Positions 36,899 through 45,719 of a DNA stretch of 64,000 nucleotides are shown here, one piece after another; positions within the stretch are counted from its first letter, which is position 1, and every line of letters begins with the position of its first letter. The notes beneath the pieces were generated by a model. The model did not search any database. It had not been told where the DNA came from and saw only the letters and a program-made list of their open reading frames with translations. Made by a program: the position numbers and the translations under genes. This stretch comes from Eubacterium sp. CAG:252 (GTDB lineage: Bacteria > Bacillota > Clostridia > Lachnospirales > Lachnospiraceae). The stretch lies in contig FR886338.1 in assembly GCA_000436535.1 (NCBI GenBank), positions 21,428 through 85,427 of the forward strand, in the 5' to 3' direction.

Positions 36899-37555
36899 TT
36901 AGAAAAGGTCAACCTTTCCTGCAAAACCATTAGCTACATAATAGCAAGCCTTATCTTCTGGCTTAATGTACATTTCAAGTTCACTGATTTCTACATTCTG
37001 GCTCTTAGCATCTTCTATAATTCTTGCAAGAAGTGTTTCTTCATCTATCTGATTTCCTTCATACTGGAAGAATACTTCCTTCTTTAAAGCCTTCTTAGCT
37101 GTAGTCTTTCTTGTTGTTCTCTTAACTGCTGGCTTTGTTTCAGCTTCCTTCTTAACTGGCTCTTTCTTTGCAGTTTCTTTCTTAGCTGTAGTCTTTCTTG
37201 TTGTCTTCTTTGCTGCTGGCTTAGCTGCCTTTTCTGCTGCCGGCTTTCTGCCTCTCTTCTTAGCTGGTGCTGCCTCTGCCTTTGCCTCTGTTACAACAGC
37301 CTTTGCTTCTTCTACTACTGCTTTAGCTTCTTCTTTCTTTTCTGCAATATCAGCCTTAACTTCGTTTATCTTTGCTGCTACATCTTCCTTCTTTTCTGCT
37401 ACTGCTTCCTTTACCGTCTTCTTTTCTGCTGACTTAGTGGCGGCTGGTTTCTTTGCAGCTGGTTTGCCTGTCTCTTTAACTTCTGTATCTGCTGTCTTGT
37501 CAGTTGTTAATGCGTTACCAAATATTTCGTTTGTTTCAACTTTTTTAGTTCTCAT
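36899..37555 (-). CDS. Lys/Ala-rich histone-like protein with DUF6465-type C-terminal domain
   Basis: The 218-residue product has a long low-complexity, highly charged N-terminal part (about 20-160) with PAAKK, KTTRKTTAKK and EAKAVVEEAK repeats. It includes an AT-hook-like KKRGRKP (about 100-106). A compact C-terminal domain follows (about 163-218: VFFQYEGNQIDEETLLARIIEDA...LEMYIKPEDKACYYVANGFAGKVDLF). The tail resembles bacterial histone-H1-like proteins and suggests nucleoid binding. The C-terminal domain is common in Lachnospiraceae, named from memory as DUF6465. It starts about 18 bases after the HPr-like gene stop in the downstream direction and is possibly co-transcribed with it. Confidence 0.72.
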   Translation of the reverse strand: MRTKKVETNEIFGNALTTDKTADTEVKETGKPAAKKPAATKSAEKKTVKEAVAEKKEDVAAKINEVKADIAEKKEEAKAVVEEAKAVVTEAKAEAAPAKKRGRKPAAEKAAKPAAKKTTRKTTAKKETAKKEPVKKEAETKPAVKRTTRKTTAKKALKKEVFFQYEGNQIDEETLLARIIEDAKSQNVEISELEMYIKPEDKACYYVANGFAGKVDLF

Positions 37556-37572
37556 AATTACATCCTCCCTAA

Positions 37573-37827
37573 TCAGTCATTACATGTTAAAAAGTTTTTA
37601 ATAGCATCTGTTGCTTCGTTCTCATCGCTGCCAGCAGCTATAACTTTCACTTCGATGCCTTCTTTTAATCCAAATGCCATAATCCCCATAAGACTCTTGG
37701 CATTGATATTTTTTCCTTCGCCCTCAATCTCAATATGACTATCATACTTACATGCTATCTGAACAAGCTCAGCAATCGGATTCTTATGTGTTTTATCAAT
37801 GTCTGCAACCTTAACCAATTCTGTCAT
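37573..37827 (-). CDS. HPr-family phosphocarrier-like protein with altered active site
   Basis: The 84-residue protein aligns with HPr along its length (AELVQIACKYDSHIEIEGEGKNINAKSLMGIMAFGLKEGIEVKVIAAGSDENEA). The regulatory Ser46 region NAKSLMGIM is kept. At the PTS phosphorylation site the usual GxHARPA reads KTHKNPIA: the His is present but the Arg that follows it two places on is Asn. It may therefore be a regulatory paralog rather than a PTS carrier. The start at 37827 follows AGGTGG by nine bases; an in-frame ATG at 37851 is also possible. Confidence 0.8.
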   Translation of the reverse strand: MTELVKVADIDKTHKNPIAELVQIACKYDSHIEIEGEGKNINAKSLMGIMAFGLKEGIEVKVIAAGSDENEATDAIKNFLTCND

Positions 37828-37960
37828 CGCTAACATCCACCTATCTTTCATTTATTAATTACATTTGTAAAATATAACGCAACATTCAGAATAAGTCAAT
37901 ACCTAACTTAAGTCACACAATACATTATATAATCCGGCTTTATCTTTTTCAAGTACTATT

Positions 37961-38272
37961 TTAAAGCTTTTTACTCTGATAACCCATATGATAAAGTTCG
38001 TCCATCTGTGCATCAAATTTCGGCGTAATCTCATAATCTTTAAGTATCTTAACAAGCTGTTTTATTTTTTCATCCTGCGTATTTATTTTGTCCACATTTT
38101 CCATAACATCTTTATAAACACTGTCAAGCTCTGTTATTACAGAGTGCTCATTAAGTCCTTCAAGATAACTCAAAAGACCTAATGAATATGCGCACTCGTA
38201 ATTGCCAGTCATTCTTGCATTTTCATAAAGACACTTGGTAGCTATGGCAGTACTAACAAGTTCAGTTACCAT
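37961..38272 (-). CDS. Small helical protein of unknown function, end of the trp operon
   Basis: The 103-residue acidic-helical protein (MVTELVSTAIATKCLYENARMTGNYECAYSLGLLSYLEGL...) begins three bases after the trpA stop codon, so it is probably translated from the trp mRNA. A GAGGAG sequence inside the trpA tail is about 13 bases upstream. There is no recognisable domain, signal or membrane segment. It may be an alpha-helical partner protein. The function is unknown. Confidence 0.6.
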   Translation of the reverse strand: MVTELVSTAIATKCLYENARMTGNYECAYSLGLLSYLEGLNEHSVITELDSVYKDVMENVDKINTQDEKIKQLVKILKDYEITPKFDAQMDELYHMGYQSKKL

Positions 38273-38275
38273 AAA

Positions 38276-39070
38276 CTAAGAATTCATCTCCTCTTTAAAT
38301 GTCTTAATATAATCCTTAACTGCTTCTGTATCAAAGTTATGTTCTCTCATAAGCTTAATAAAATGTGAACCAACAATAGCTCCGTCTATAATATCACGAA
38401 GTGGCTCTACATCTTTAGCTGTTCTTATTCCAAAGCCCATCATAACAGGTACCGGACTGTTCTTCTTAACGTCTGCAAGATATTCTTTTATCTTTGCATG
38501 GAAGTTAGCGCCCTTTCCTGTAACACCCATCTGTGAAACACAATATACAAAGCCCTTTGCATCCTTTGTAATCATAGGTATACGGTCTTTTGATACAGGG
38601 GATACAAGCTGGATTAATATAGGCGCTCCTTCAGCCTTTTCAAGAGCAGCCTTTAACTCTCCCTGCTCCTCATATGGAAGGTCAGGTATAATAAGTCCGT
38701 CAACGCCACACTCAGCACACATAGCTGCAAATGCATCAAGACCATAATGATATACAGTATTGTAATACATCATAAATACAACTGGTGTAGTAAGCCCTTC
38801 TGTCCTTACTTTTTTCATAAGCTCAAATACCTTTGCAAGTGTTGCGCCACGCTGTATAGCTTCATATGATGCATCCTGTATAACAGGACCGTCAGCTACA
38901 GGGTCAGAAAATGGAACTCCAAGCTCCATAATATCTATGCCCGCCTCCTGCTGTGCGTGCATAATCTTTGCTGTTGTTTCCATATCTGGAAGACCTGCTG
39001 TTGTATATGTTATAAATGCTTTCTTACCTTCTGCCTTAAGTGCAGACATCTTTTCTTCTATTCTATTCAT
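38276..39070 (-). CDS. trpA: Tryptophan synthase alpha chain
   Basis: TrpA cleaves indole-3-glycerol phosphate to indole, which is passed to TrpB. The 264-residue TIM barrel keeps the catalytic Glu of MELGVPFSDPVADGPVIQ (about 46-63) and Asp of DGLIIPDLPYEE. The phosphate-binding GFGIRTAKD and GAIVGSHFIK are also present. Its start codon overlaps the trpB stop by one base, so translation is coupled. Confidence 0.97.
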   Translation of the reverse strand: MNRIEEKMSALKAEGKKAFITYTTAGLPDMETTAKIMHAQQEAGIDIMELGVPFSDPVADGPVIQDASYEAIQRGATLAKVFELMKKVRTEGLTTPVVFMMYYNTVYHYGLDAFAAMCAECGVDGLIIPDLPYEEQGELKAALEKAEGAPILIQLVSPVSKDRIPMITKDAKGFVYCVSQMGVTGKGANFHAKIKEYLADVKKNSPVPVMMGFGIRTAKDVEPLRDIIDGAIVGSHFIKLMREHNFDTEAVKDYIKTFKEEMNS

Positions 39071-40257
39071 TACTTGTTTGTCTCCTCTCCCTTAAGATAC
39101 TTCTGTACTGTGTGAACATCCTTATCGCCACGTCCTGAAAGGCACATAACTATAGTCTTGCCTTTATACTCACCCTGTGCCATCTTTAACACATGTGCAA
39201 GTGCGTGCGCACTCTCAATCGCTGGTATTATGCCCTCTTCCTTGCATAACTCCATAAATGCATCCATACACTCAGAGTCTGTTATAGATACATACTTTGC
39301 TCTTCCGGAATCTCTTAAATATGCGTGTTCCGGACCTACACCCGGATAATCAAGTCCTGCTGATATAGAATGTGCAAGCTTTATATTGCCTGCCTCATCC
39401 TGTAAAAGATAAGACTTCATTCCATGAAGCACACCAGGTTCACCAAGCGCCATGGCAGATGCGTGCTTTCCTGTTTCTATACCAAGTCCGCCAGCCTCAA
39501 CACCTATAAGGTCTACATCCTTGTCATCCATAAAGTCTGCAAACATACCTATGGAATTAGAACCACCACCAACGCAAGCAACTACTGCATCTGGAAGTCT
39601 TCCTTCCTTCTCTAATATCTGTTTTCTTGCCTCTGTAGATATTATTCTCTGGAATTCCTTAACCATCTTAGGATATGGATGTGGTCCTACTGCTGAACCT
39701 ATTACATAAAATGTATCTTCTGCTCTTTCAGCCCATGTTCTTATAGCCTCATTAGTGGCATCCTTAAGTGTTGAACTTCCTGTTGTAACCGGCTGTACTT
39801 TAGCACCTAAAAGCTCCATTTTAAATACATTAAGTGCCTGTCTTTCAATATCCTCAGCACCCATATATACTGTACATTCCATACCGAAAAGTGCTGCTCC
39901 AGTCGCTGTTGCAACTCCGTGCTGTCCTGCACCTGTTTCAGCTATAACCTTAGTTTTTCCCATTCTCTTTGCTAAGAGAATCTGGCCTATTACATTATTA
40001 ATCTTATGTGCACCTGTATGGTTAAGGTCTTCTCTTTTAAGATATATCTTTGCTCCATATTTTTTACTAAGCTTTTCTGCATAATATAAAGGATTTTCTC
40101 TTCCTACATACTCTTTAAGATAATACATATACTCCTTTATGAATTCAGGGTCATTCATAGCATCGTTAAATGCTGTTTCAAGCTCCTTAAGAGTGTTCAT
40201 AAGTGACTCTGAAACATACTGTCCGCCAAACTGTCCATAATATCTGTTATCTGCCAT
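39070..40257 (-). CDS. trpB: Tryptophan synthase beta chain
   Basis: TrpB is the PLP enzyme that condenses indole with serine. The 395-residue protein has the PLP Lys in [14 protein letters not shown] (HK about 87), the glycine-rich phosphate loop VGGGSNSIG and the C-terminal [13 protein letters not shown]. It is the TrpB1 type, paired with the overlapping trpA. A 116-base gap separates it from trpCF and holds a small inverted-repeat element. Confidence 0.97.
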   Translation of the reverse strand: MADNRYYGQFGGQYVSESLMNTLKELETAFNDAMNDPEFIKEYMYYLKEYVGRENPLYYAEKLSKKYGAKIYLKREDLNHTGAHKINNVIGQILLAKRMGKTKVIAETGAGQHGVATATGAALFGMECTVYMGAEDIERQALNVFKMELLGAKVQPVTTGSSTLKDATNEAIRTWAERAEDTFYVIGSAVGPHPYPKMVKEFQRIISTEARKQILEKEGRLPDAVVACVGGGSNSIGMFADFMDDKDVDLIGVEAGGLGIETGKHASAMALGEPGVLHGMKSYLLQDEAGNIKLAHSISAGLDYPGVGPEHAYLRDSGRAKYVSITDSECMDAFMELCKEEGIIPAIESAHALAHVLKMAQGEYKGKTIVMCLSGRGDKDVHTVQKYLKGEETNK

Positions 40258-40289
40258 TGTTACTCCTCTTTTCCTGTTTTTTCATATAT

Positions 40290-40325
40290 ATGTCAGGGTT
40301 AAAATGTATTTCCCCCTGACGGATA
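40290..40325. repeat. Minimal TIR-like element, copy K, between trpCF and trpB
   Basis: GTCAGGG and CCCTGAC are perfect inverted repeats 16-17 bases apart. The left end reads ATATGTCAGGGTTAAAATG, close to the TIR family end. It lies inside the trp operon and could lower transcription of trpBA. Confidence 0.45.
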
Positions 40326-40373
40326 CCCACTGGTTACTATATCGCTTCACCATTCATAATTAGTTTTTACAGC

Positions 40374-41843
40374 TTATTTTGCTGCTCTTGCGTTACATAT
40401 GAATTCTTTTACTTTTTGTTCATCCTTACCTTTTATTAAGACATCATCATATTCAACGCCTGAACTTATATCAACTACATCAGGTTCAACACATTTGATA
40501 GCTGCTGCCACATTAGAACTGTTAAGTCCTCCTGCTAAGAACAGCTTTTTCTCCTTTAATTCAAGCTCTTTGACACTGTCCCAGTCAAATGTTTTTCCAG
40601 AACCCGGAATACCTGCATCAAGGAGAATTCCTACAACTTTATCCATAGCTGTGGCACTCTCTATGCTTTTCTTTACACTATCTGTATCATCCTGTGATAT
40701 ATTGACTGCCCTTATGATTGGAAGCTTACATAAATTGTACACATTTTCACTAAGTTCACCATGTATCTGAACATAATCAAAGCCTTTATCCTGTATCTTT
40801 AATATCTGTTCTTCATCTGGTGACACTGTAACGGCAACTGTTTTTATGTCCGATTTTTTCAATATTTCAACCATTCTGCCAGCTTCTTCTATTGTTACAT
40901 CACGCTTGCTTTTTGGATAAAATACAACCATTCCACCATAGTCGGCACCATACTTTATGAGCAGATTAACATCCACCATGCTTGTGATACCGCATATCTT
41001 AACCTCAGTAAGCCCATTTTGGTCTATAAGCTCTGTTTTATCATATTCGTTATCATATACACCCTTAAACTCTGCTATGAGCTCCTGTGGCTTCACAGCC
41101 TCCATAAGCACTGTTCCTATAAGGAGTGCATCTGCGTGGCTCTTAGCAAGCACCTTTATATCATCTGTATCTGACACACCGCTCTCTGATACAAGCACCT
41201 TTCCTGCTACTCTCATCTGCGGCGTAACCATATCGCAGAGCTTCTTTGTAGTATCAAGATTAACCTCAAATGTCTTAAGATTACGGTTATTTATTCCTAT
41301 AATTTTTACATCAAGTGCAAGCATTCTTTTCATTTCTTCTTCATCATGCACCTCACACAGTACGTCAAGTCCAAGACTGTAAGCTAAGTCATATAATTTC
41401 TTAAACTTATTATCATCAAGGATTGCCGCTATAAGAAGAATGGCATCTGCACCTATAACCTTTGCCTCATATACCTGATATTCATCAATTATAAAGTCTT
41501 TTCTTATGATTGGAAGGTCTGTCATACTTCGTATCTGCTTAAGGTATTCTGTACTTCCGTTAAAATGGTCTTCCTCTGTAAGACACGATATTGCATCTGC
41601 ACTGCTGCTGTACTGTCTTATTCTTTCATCAAGCTCTATCTTGTTATCCATAGTTCCGTGGCTTGGTGAAGCCTTCTTAAACTCACCTATGATTGACAGT
41701 CCGTCTTTTTTTAACGCATCATAAAAACTTATGCTTTTTCTTGTTGATGAAAGTGCAAGTTCTTTCATCTTTTCTTCACTTATATTTTTCTTATGTTCAG
41801 GGAGTCTTTTTTTCTTATCTTCTACTATAACGTCAAGTATCAT
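40374..41843 (-). CDS. trpC/trpF: Fused indole-3-glycerol-phosphate synthase / phosphoribosylanthranilate isomerase
   Basis: The 489-residue bifunctional enzyme catalyses the fourth and third steps of tryptophan synthesis. TrpC domain about 1-265: IIGEFKKASPSHG, LPIIRKDFIIDEYQVYEA, IGINNRNLKTFEV, LVSESGV. TrpF domain about 275-489: VKICGITSMVDV, VQIHGE, GILLDAGIPGSGKTFDW, LAGGLNSSNV. Order C then F is as in Enterobacteria; many Firmicutes have separate genes. It begins 12 bases after the trpG stop, leaving no room for trpD. Confidence 0.96.
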   Translation of the reverse strand: MILDVIVEDKKKRLPEHKKNISEEKMKELALSSTRKSISFYDALKKDGLSIIGEFKKASPSHGTMDNKIELDERIRQYSSSADAISCLTEEDHFNGSTEYLKQIRSMTDLPIIRKDFIIDEYQVYEAKVIGADAILLIAAILDDNKFKKLYDLAYSLGLDVLCEVHDEEEMKRMLALDVKIIGINNRNLKTFEVNLDTTKKLCDMVTPQMRVAGKVLVSESGVSDTDDIKVLAKSHADALLIGTVLMEAVKPQELIAEFKGVYDNEYDKTELIDQNGLTEVKICGITSMVDVNLLIKYGADYGGMVVFYPKSKRDVTIEEAGRMVEILKKSDIKTVAVTVSPDEEQILKIQDKGFDYVQIHGELSENVYNLCKLPIIRAVNISQDDTDSVKKSIESATAMDKVVGILLDAGIPGSGKTFDWDSVKELELKEKKLFLAGGLNSSNVAAAIKCVEPDVVDISSGVEYDDVLIKGKDEQKVKEFICNARAAK

Positions 41844-41855
41844 ATTTTCCCTTTC

Positions 41856-42425
41856 TTATATGTTTCCATTCACAAAATTTTCTATCATTCTTTTACCATG
41901 TTCTGTGTATATCGACTCAGGATGGAACTGAAGTCCTACAACCGGATATTCTTTATGTTTAACAGCCATTATTTCGCCGTCCTCAGTCCTTGCTATAACC
42001 TCAAGTTCATCTGGAAGTGTGTCCTCTATAATAGCTAAAGAATGATATCTCGCAACCTTTACAGGTGATGGTATCCCTGCAAATATGCTATCACCCGTAT
42101 GTATCACGTCTGACTGTTTGCCGTGCATAAGCTTCTTTGCATAAGACACTGTTGCGCCAAACGCTTCGCCTATGCTCTGGTGTCCCAAGCATATTCCAAG
42201 TATAGGCTTTTTTCCTGCAAAATGCTTAATCGCCTCAACACTTATTCCGGCCTCTTTAGGACTTTTAGGACCAGGAGAGATTACTATTGACTCAGGGTCA
42301 AGCTTTTCTATCTCCTCTATTGTTATCTTATCATTTCTTACAACCTTTATATCGTTATTAAATATTCCAATAAACTGATATAAGTTGTATGTAAATGAAT
42401 CATAATTATCTATTAACAAAATCAT
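41856..42425 (-). CDS. trpG: Anthranilate synthase glutamine amidotransferase component
   Basis: TrpG supplies ammonia from glutamine to TrpE. The 189-residue class I amidotransferase has the nucleophile Cys in GICLGHQSIGEAFG (about 79) and the His-Glu pair in LQFHPESIYTEHG. It begins with MILLIDNYDSFTYNLYQ. It overlaps the trpE stop by four bases. It might also serve para-aminobenzoate synthesis. No trpD domain is fused to it, unlike in some Enterobacteria. Confidence 0.96.
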   Translation of the reverse strand: MILLIDNYDSFTYNLYQFIGIFNNDIKVVRNDKITIEEIEKLDPESIVISPGPKSPKEAGISVEAIKHFAGKKPILGICLGHQSIGEAFGATVSYAKKLMHGKQSDVIHTGDSIFAGIPSPVKVARYHSLAIIEDTLPDELEVIARTEDGEIMAVKHKEYPVVGLQFHPESIYTEHGKRMIENFVNGNI

Positions 42426-43837
42426 AACTTTTCCTCCTTAACAAGGGTCTTAGCAAGTGCCATAACCTTATTGCAGCACTCCTGATATTCAAGCTCCGGT
42501 TTTGAGTCTGCAACTATTCCTGCTCCTGCCTGAAGATATACTTTATCACCCTTCTTAATCATAGTTCTTATAGTGATACAGAAGTTCATATTGCCGCCAA
42601 AGTCAAGATATCCTGTTGCACCTCCATATAAGCCTCTTCTTACTGTCTCAAGCTCATCTATTATTTCCATTGCTCTTATCTTAGGAGCACCGCTAAGTGT
42701 ACCTGCCGGTAAGAAAGAGGATACTAAGTCAAGTGGATGATACTCTCCATTTTTTCTGCCCTCTACAAGTGAAACGATATGCATAACGTGTGAATATCTC
42801 TGTACATTCATAAACTGTGATACTCTTACTGAACCTAACTCGCTTATCTTTCCGCAGTCATTTCTTGCAAGGTCAACAAGCATTATATGTTCTGCTCTCT
42901 CCTTTTCATCTGCAAGAAGCTCTTCTTCCAAAGCGATATCCTCTTCCTTAGTTTTTCCTCTTCTTCTTGTTCCTGCTATCGGACATGTATACACTTTTGA
43001 ATCAGTCTGTTTAACTATCATCTCCGGTGAACTTCCTATTATCTCAAAATCACCAAAATTATAATAATAAAGATAAGGTGATGGATTAAGTTCTCTTAAC
43101 TTTTCATATAATTCAAAGCCTGTCTGCTTTGTTTCAACTGTCCATCTTTGTGAGAGAACTGTCTGGAATATATGACCATCTTTTATGTACTGTTTTATCT
43201 TTTCAACCTTCTGGCTGTATTCTTCAAGCGTGTCCGATTTTTTCAATATATGTCCGTCAAGTTCCATATTTACTTTATCATCGTGGTATTTGTCAACACC
43301 TGTTCTTGCCTGTGCTATAAGCTTCCCGGCTTCTTTTAATGCCCTGTTTTTACCTTCTTCGTTATCCTCATCAAGCACTACTGCTGTAAAAGTTTCTGCC
43401 TCGTGGTCGATAGCTATAAACTTTGATGCAAGCATAAGCTGTATTGTTTCTATACCTATCTCATCCGGATTATCATCTGGAAGAGTTTCTGTATATCTTA
43501 TATAGTCATACCCAAGACTTCCTACCAGACCACCTGTAAATTCAAGCTCCTTCGCATCTTTTATTATCTTGAATTCATCAAAATATTCTTTTAATCGTTC
43601 AAGCGGATTGCCATATCTTACATCCTTTGTTCCATCTGACTTCGTAATAACAAGGCTGTCTTTATCTGACTGGATAATCTCCTCAGGGTCAACTCCCATA
43701 AATGTATATCTTCCATTATCCTTATCGTTACTTTCCATAAGAAAGCCCTTGTGTTCTCTGCCAAGCCCTTTATAAAGCTCGATGGCTGTTTCATTAACAA
43801 TACTTACTGTTTTTTTGTAAGCCTTTAATACTCTCAT
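42422..43837 (-). CDS. trpE: Anthranilate synthase component I
   Basis: TrpE makes anthranilate from chorismate. The 471-residue product has the N-terminal feedback site (FLMESNDKDNGRYTFMG, the LLES-type loop near residue 34). The C-terminal chorismate-binding core has IAGTRRRGKTKEED, LVDLARNDCGK, LPAGTLSGAPKIRAMEII and GGATGYLDFGGNMNFCITIRT. It is the first gene of the operon and lies directly behind a Trp T-box leader, so it is controlled by uncharged tRNA-Trp. Confidence 0.97.
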   Translation of the reverse strand: MRVLKAYKKTVSIVNETAIELYKGLGREHKGFLMESNDKDNGRYTFMGVDPEEIIQSDKDSLVITKSDGTKDVRYGNPLERLKEYFDEFKIIKDAKELEFTGGLVGSLGYDYIRYTETLPDDNPDEIGIETIQLMLASKFIAIDHEAETFTAVVLDEDNEEGKNRALKEAGKLIAQARTGVDKYHDDKVNMELDGHILKKSDTLEEYSQKVEKIKQYIKDGHIFQTVLSQRWTVETKQTGFELYEKLRELNPSPYLYYYNFGDFEIIGSSPEMIVKQTDSKVYTCPIAGTRRRGKTKEEDIALEEELLADEKERAEHIMLVDLARNDCGKISELGSVRVSQFMNVQRYSHVMHIVSLVEGRKNGEYHPLDLVSSFLPAGTLSGAPKIRAMEIIDELETVRRGLYGGATGYLDFGGNMNFCITIRTMIKKGDKVYLQAGAGIVADSKPELEYQECCNKVMALAKTLVKEEKL

Positions 43838-43938
43838 ATATTAAACCTCCAGCAATAATCTTTAGCCATTCTTCATAGCTGATGACTGATATAAGAAATC
43901 CTATAAGAACTTTAAATATATTTATTAAATATTTCTAT

Positions 43939-43970
43939 AAAAAAAGCCCCTGACAGGATTCCTGTCAGGG
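43939..43970 (-). terminator. T-box terminator before trpE
   Basis: CCCTGACAGG and CCTGTCAGGG pair around three or four bases, followed by seven T on the minus strand. It is the regulated terminator of the T-box leader. Confidence 0.93.
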
Positions 43971-44400
43971 ACGAATAATCTAATATCGTGGTGCCACCCT
44001 TATTCATAAGTATAATACTCACTGCCGTATAACTATATATTTCACTGGCATACATTAAGCATATATCATAAACTCTGCCTTTAATAATACATATATGCTG
44101 CTTTAACATATCAACTTCACATATATTGTGAACTTTATATCCGCATATACAACTTTGGCTTAAGCTTCATATATCTAATACTTATAAGCTGCTTCCAAAT
44201 ATGTAAATAATATACTTACCTCTTTCCCGGATACTAATATATCCTGCCTCTATAACGTGAGGACACGTCACAAACTACTTAATCTCCTGATGAAATCTTT
44301 AATATGTGCATCTCCCAAGCCCATTCCCTTAAGACCTGCATACTGGTTTTCCATCGCCACCAGCTCTCTGTAATGCCTGTTCAAAAAGTACTATCTTGTT
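43939..44400 (-). promoter_or_regulatory. tRNA-Trp T-box leader of the trp operon
   Basis: Stem I shows the AGAGAG motif (near 44365) and GGTGGCGATGGAAAACC (44345-44361). The specifier loop GAA-TGG-G has the Trp codon UGG at 44323-44321. The T-box sequence AGGGTGGCACCACG is at 44000-43987. Its bulge UGGC would pair with the GCCA end expected of tRNA-Trp with a G discriminator. A terminator follows. About 300 bases separate Stem I from the antiterminator, longer than usual. Confidence 0.93.
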
Positions 44401-44447
44401 CGTAGACTTTAGCTTATTAAAATGTTGAACCTATAATAGCACTATGT

Positions 44448-45191
44448 TTAAAAATCGTCAAGTGGAATTTCGTTTATTTCACTATTTTCTTCCTTATCCT
44501 CCTCCCACTCTACCTTTGTATTATCTTTATTTCCATTCTTCTTTGCTTTTTCTTCCTTTGCTTCTTTTTCTGTATCTGGAAGTTTTTTGTACGCTTCTGT
44601 CTTTTTAAACTGCGAATAAACATCATTATAAGCCGCTTCAAGTTCCTTCTTTGCAGGGTCATCATCGGCTATACGTGACATATTCTGTAAGTACATATCC
44701 GCCGCCTGTTCCTTGCTTTTAGCACTTTCTAACTGTTTCTTAAATGACTCCCTCATCATCTGCACCCTTGCCGCCTTTGCATACGTTACAGGGTCGTTCA
44801 TTCTTAAGTACTGTAATTCATCCGCTGACAGCTTTTTCCCACTCTCAAGCTTTTTATAAAGCTTTTCAACAAATCTTTTCTTCTGTTCATCTGTCATCCC
44901 CGTTGTAGGGTCAAATATGCTGTCTACTGCCTGTTTAAGCTGCAACCCTATTGTGGCTGTATCAAATGCAGAACCTGCTGAGTTCGCATTACTGATGTTT
45001 GCTGTATCAGCACCGCCTGCTTTAGCTGTTGTATCAGTGCCATCTGTATTTGCAGTTTCTTTTGTCCTGTATTTACTAAAAAGATTATTTACAGTCCTCA
45101 TAGCCTTACTCTGATTTTGTATGCCGCTATTATAAAGGGCATTTCTGCAGCTCCCAATCGCATTATTATAAGCTTTTTCCTGTGTATTCAT
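44448..45191 (-). CDS. Hydrophilic helical protein of unknown function
   Basis: I do not recognise this 247-residue soluble protein. It has no signal peptide or membrane helix. Residues 45-80 are a low-complexity Thr/Ala/Asn/Gly spacer. The middle (about 85-200) is helical with GMTDEQKKRFVEKLYKKLESGKKLSADELQYLRMNDPVTYAKAARVQ. The tail is very acidic and basic (EKEAKEEKAKKNGNKDNTKVEWEEDKEEN). It stands alone between the trp leader and a bidirectional terminator. A TIR element lies upstream. Confidence 0.62.
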   Translation of the reverse strand: MNTQEKAYNNAIGSCRNALYNSGIQNQSKAMRTVNNLFSKYRTKETANTDGTDTTAKAGGADTANISNANSAGSAFDTATIGLQLKQAVDSIFDPTTGMTDEQKKRFVEKLYKKLESGKKLSADELQYLRMNDPVTYAKAARVQMMRESFKKQLESAKSKEQAADMYLQNMSRIADDDPAKKELEAAYNDVYSQFKKTEAYKKLPDTEKEAKEEKAKKNGNKDNTKVEWEEDKEENSEINEIPLDDF

Positions 45192-45232
45192 ACATTTTCT
45201 CCTTTACTGTCTGTGTCTTGTAATATTTCCCG

Positions 45233-45303
45233 TGTCATGTGGGTAACAAGTTAAAAAAATCTTATTGTACAGGCAAAAGCGACCTTTTGACCCTTACATC
45301 ATA
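45233..45303. repeat. TIR element, copy D
   Basis: The right end, read inward, is ATGATGTAAGGGTCAAAAGG, a close match to the family consensus. The left end is GTCATGTGGGTAACAAG. It lies 40 bases upstream of the unknown 247-residue protein gene. Confidence 0.6.
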
Positions 45304-45382
45304 TATTTTATTATGGCAACTTTTTAGACAGATTTCTTACAATTAATTTAAGTACATCTAAGCTGCACACTAAAATATATAC

Positions 45383-45445
45383 AAAAAAGGCTGCGGAAAA
45401 ACAGTTCCAATACATATCATAACTGCTCTCCGTAGCCTTATTTTT
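45383..45445. terminator. Bidirectional terminator
   Basis: AAGGCTGCGGA pairs with TCCGTAGCCTT (one mismatch), with a further ACAGTT/AACTG pairing inside. Runs of T follow on both strands. Confidence 0.75.
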
Positions 45446-45555
45446 AATTTATACAGGTAATAACTTTACTGACAATTCTGCTATTAACCTGCTTACATCC
45501 TTGTGCTTTATATATCGTAAGAATACACATTTTCCTTAACCTTTATTTATAAAAC

Positions 45556-45685
45556 ATTGGGCAGGGTGCTATGTGCCAGTGGCACATGTTTAGCACGGAC
45601 CGAAGCGGAGCGTAGACGTGGGAGTGCGCAGCACGGAACAATCCGTAGGTATCATAGTTGTGGGCTTTTGACCACGACATCTTTA
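45556..45685. repeat. GC-rich folded intergenic element, copy E (possible long TIR-family member)
   Basis: GTGCTA (45566) pairs with TAGCAC (45591), enclosing the perfect palindrome ATGTGCCA-G-TGGCACAT (45571-45587). ACGGA...TCCGT forms a second arm around GACCGAAGCGGAGCGTAGAC. The right end, read inward, is AGATGTCGTGGTCAAAAG, like the TIR family. Its GC content is clearly above the surroundings. Confidence 0.5.
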
Positions 45686-45719
45686 CAAGGATGAATTATT
45701 TAATTTTCCCAGATAAAAC

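Noticed and set aside
37100..37500. Reading the Lys/Ala-rich DNA as a nucleotide repeat element
   Set aside because: The reading frame is intact, codons vary, and it ends in a conserved-looking C-terminal domain, so it is protein-coding.
40290..40325. Internal terminator splitting the trp operon
   Set aside because: The GTCAGGG/CCCTGAC hairpin has no T run on the minus strand; it fits better as a minimal repeat.
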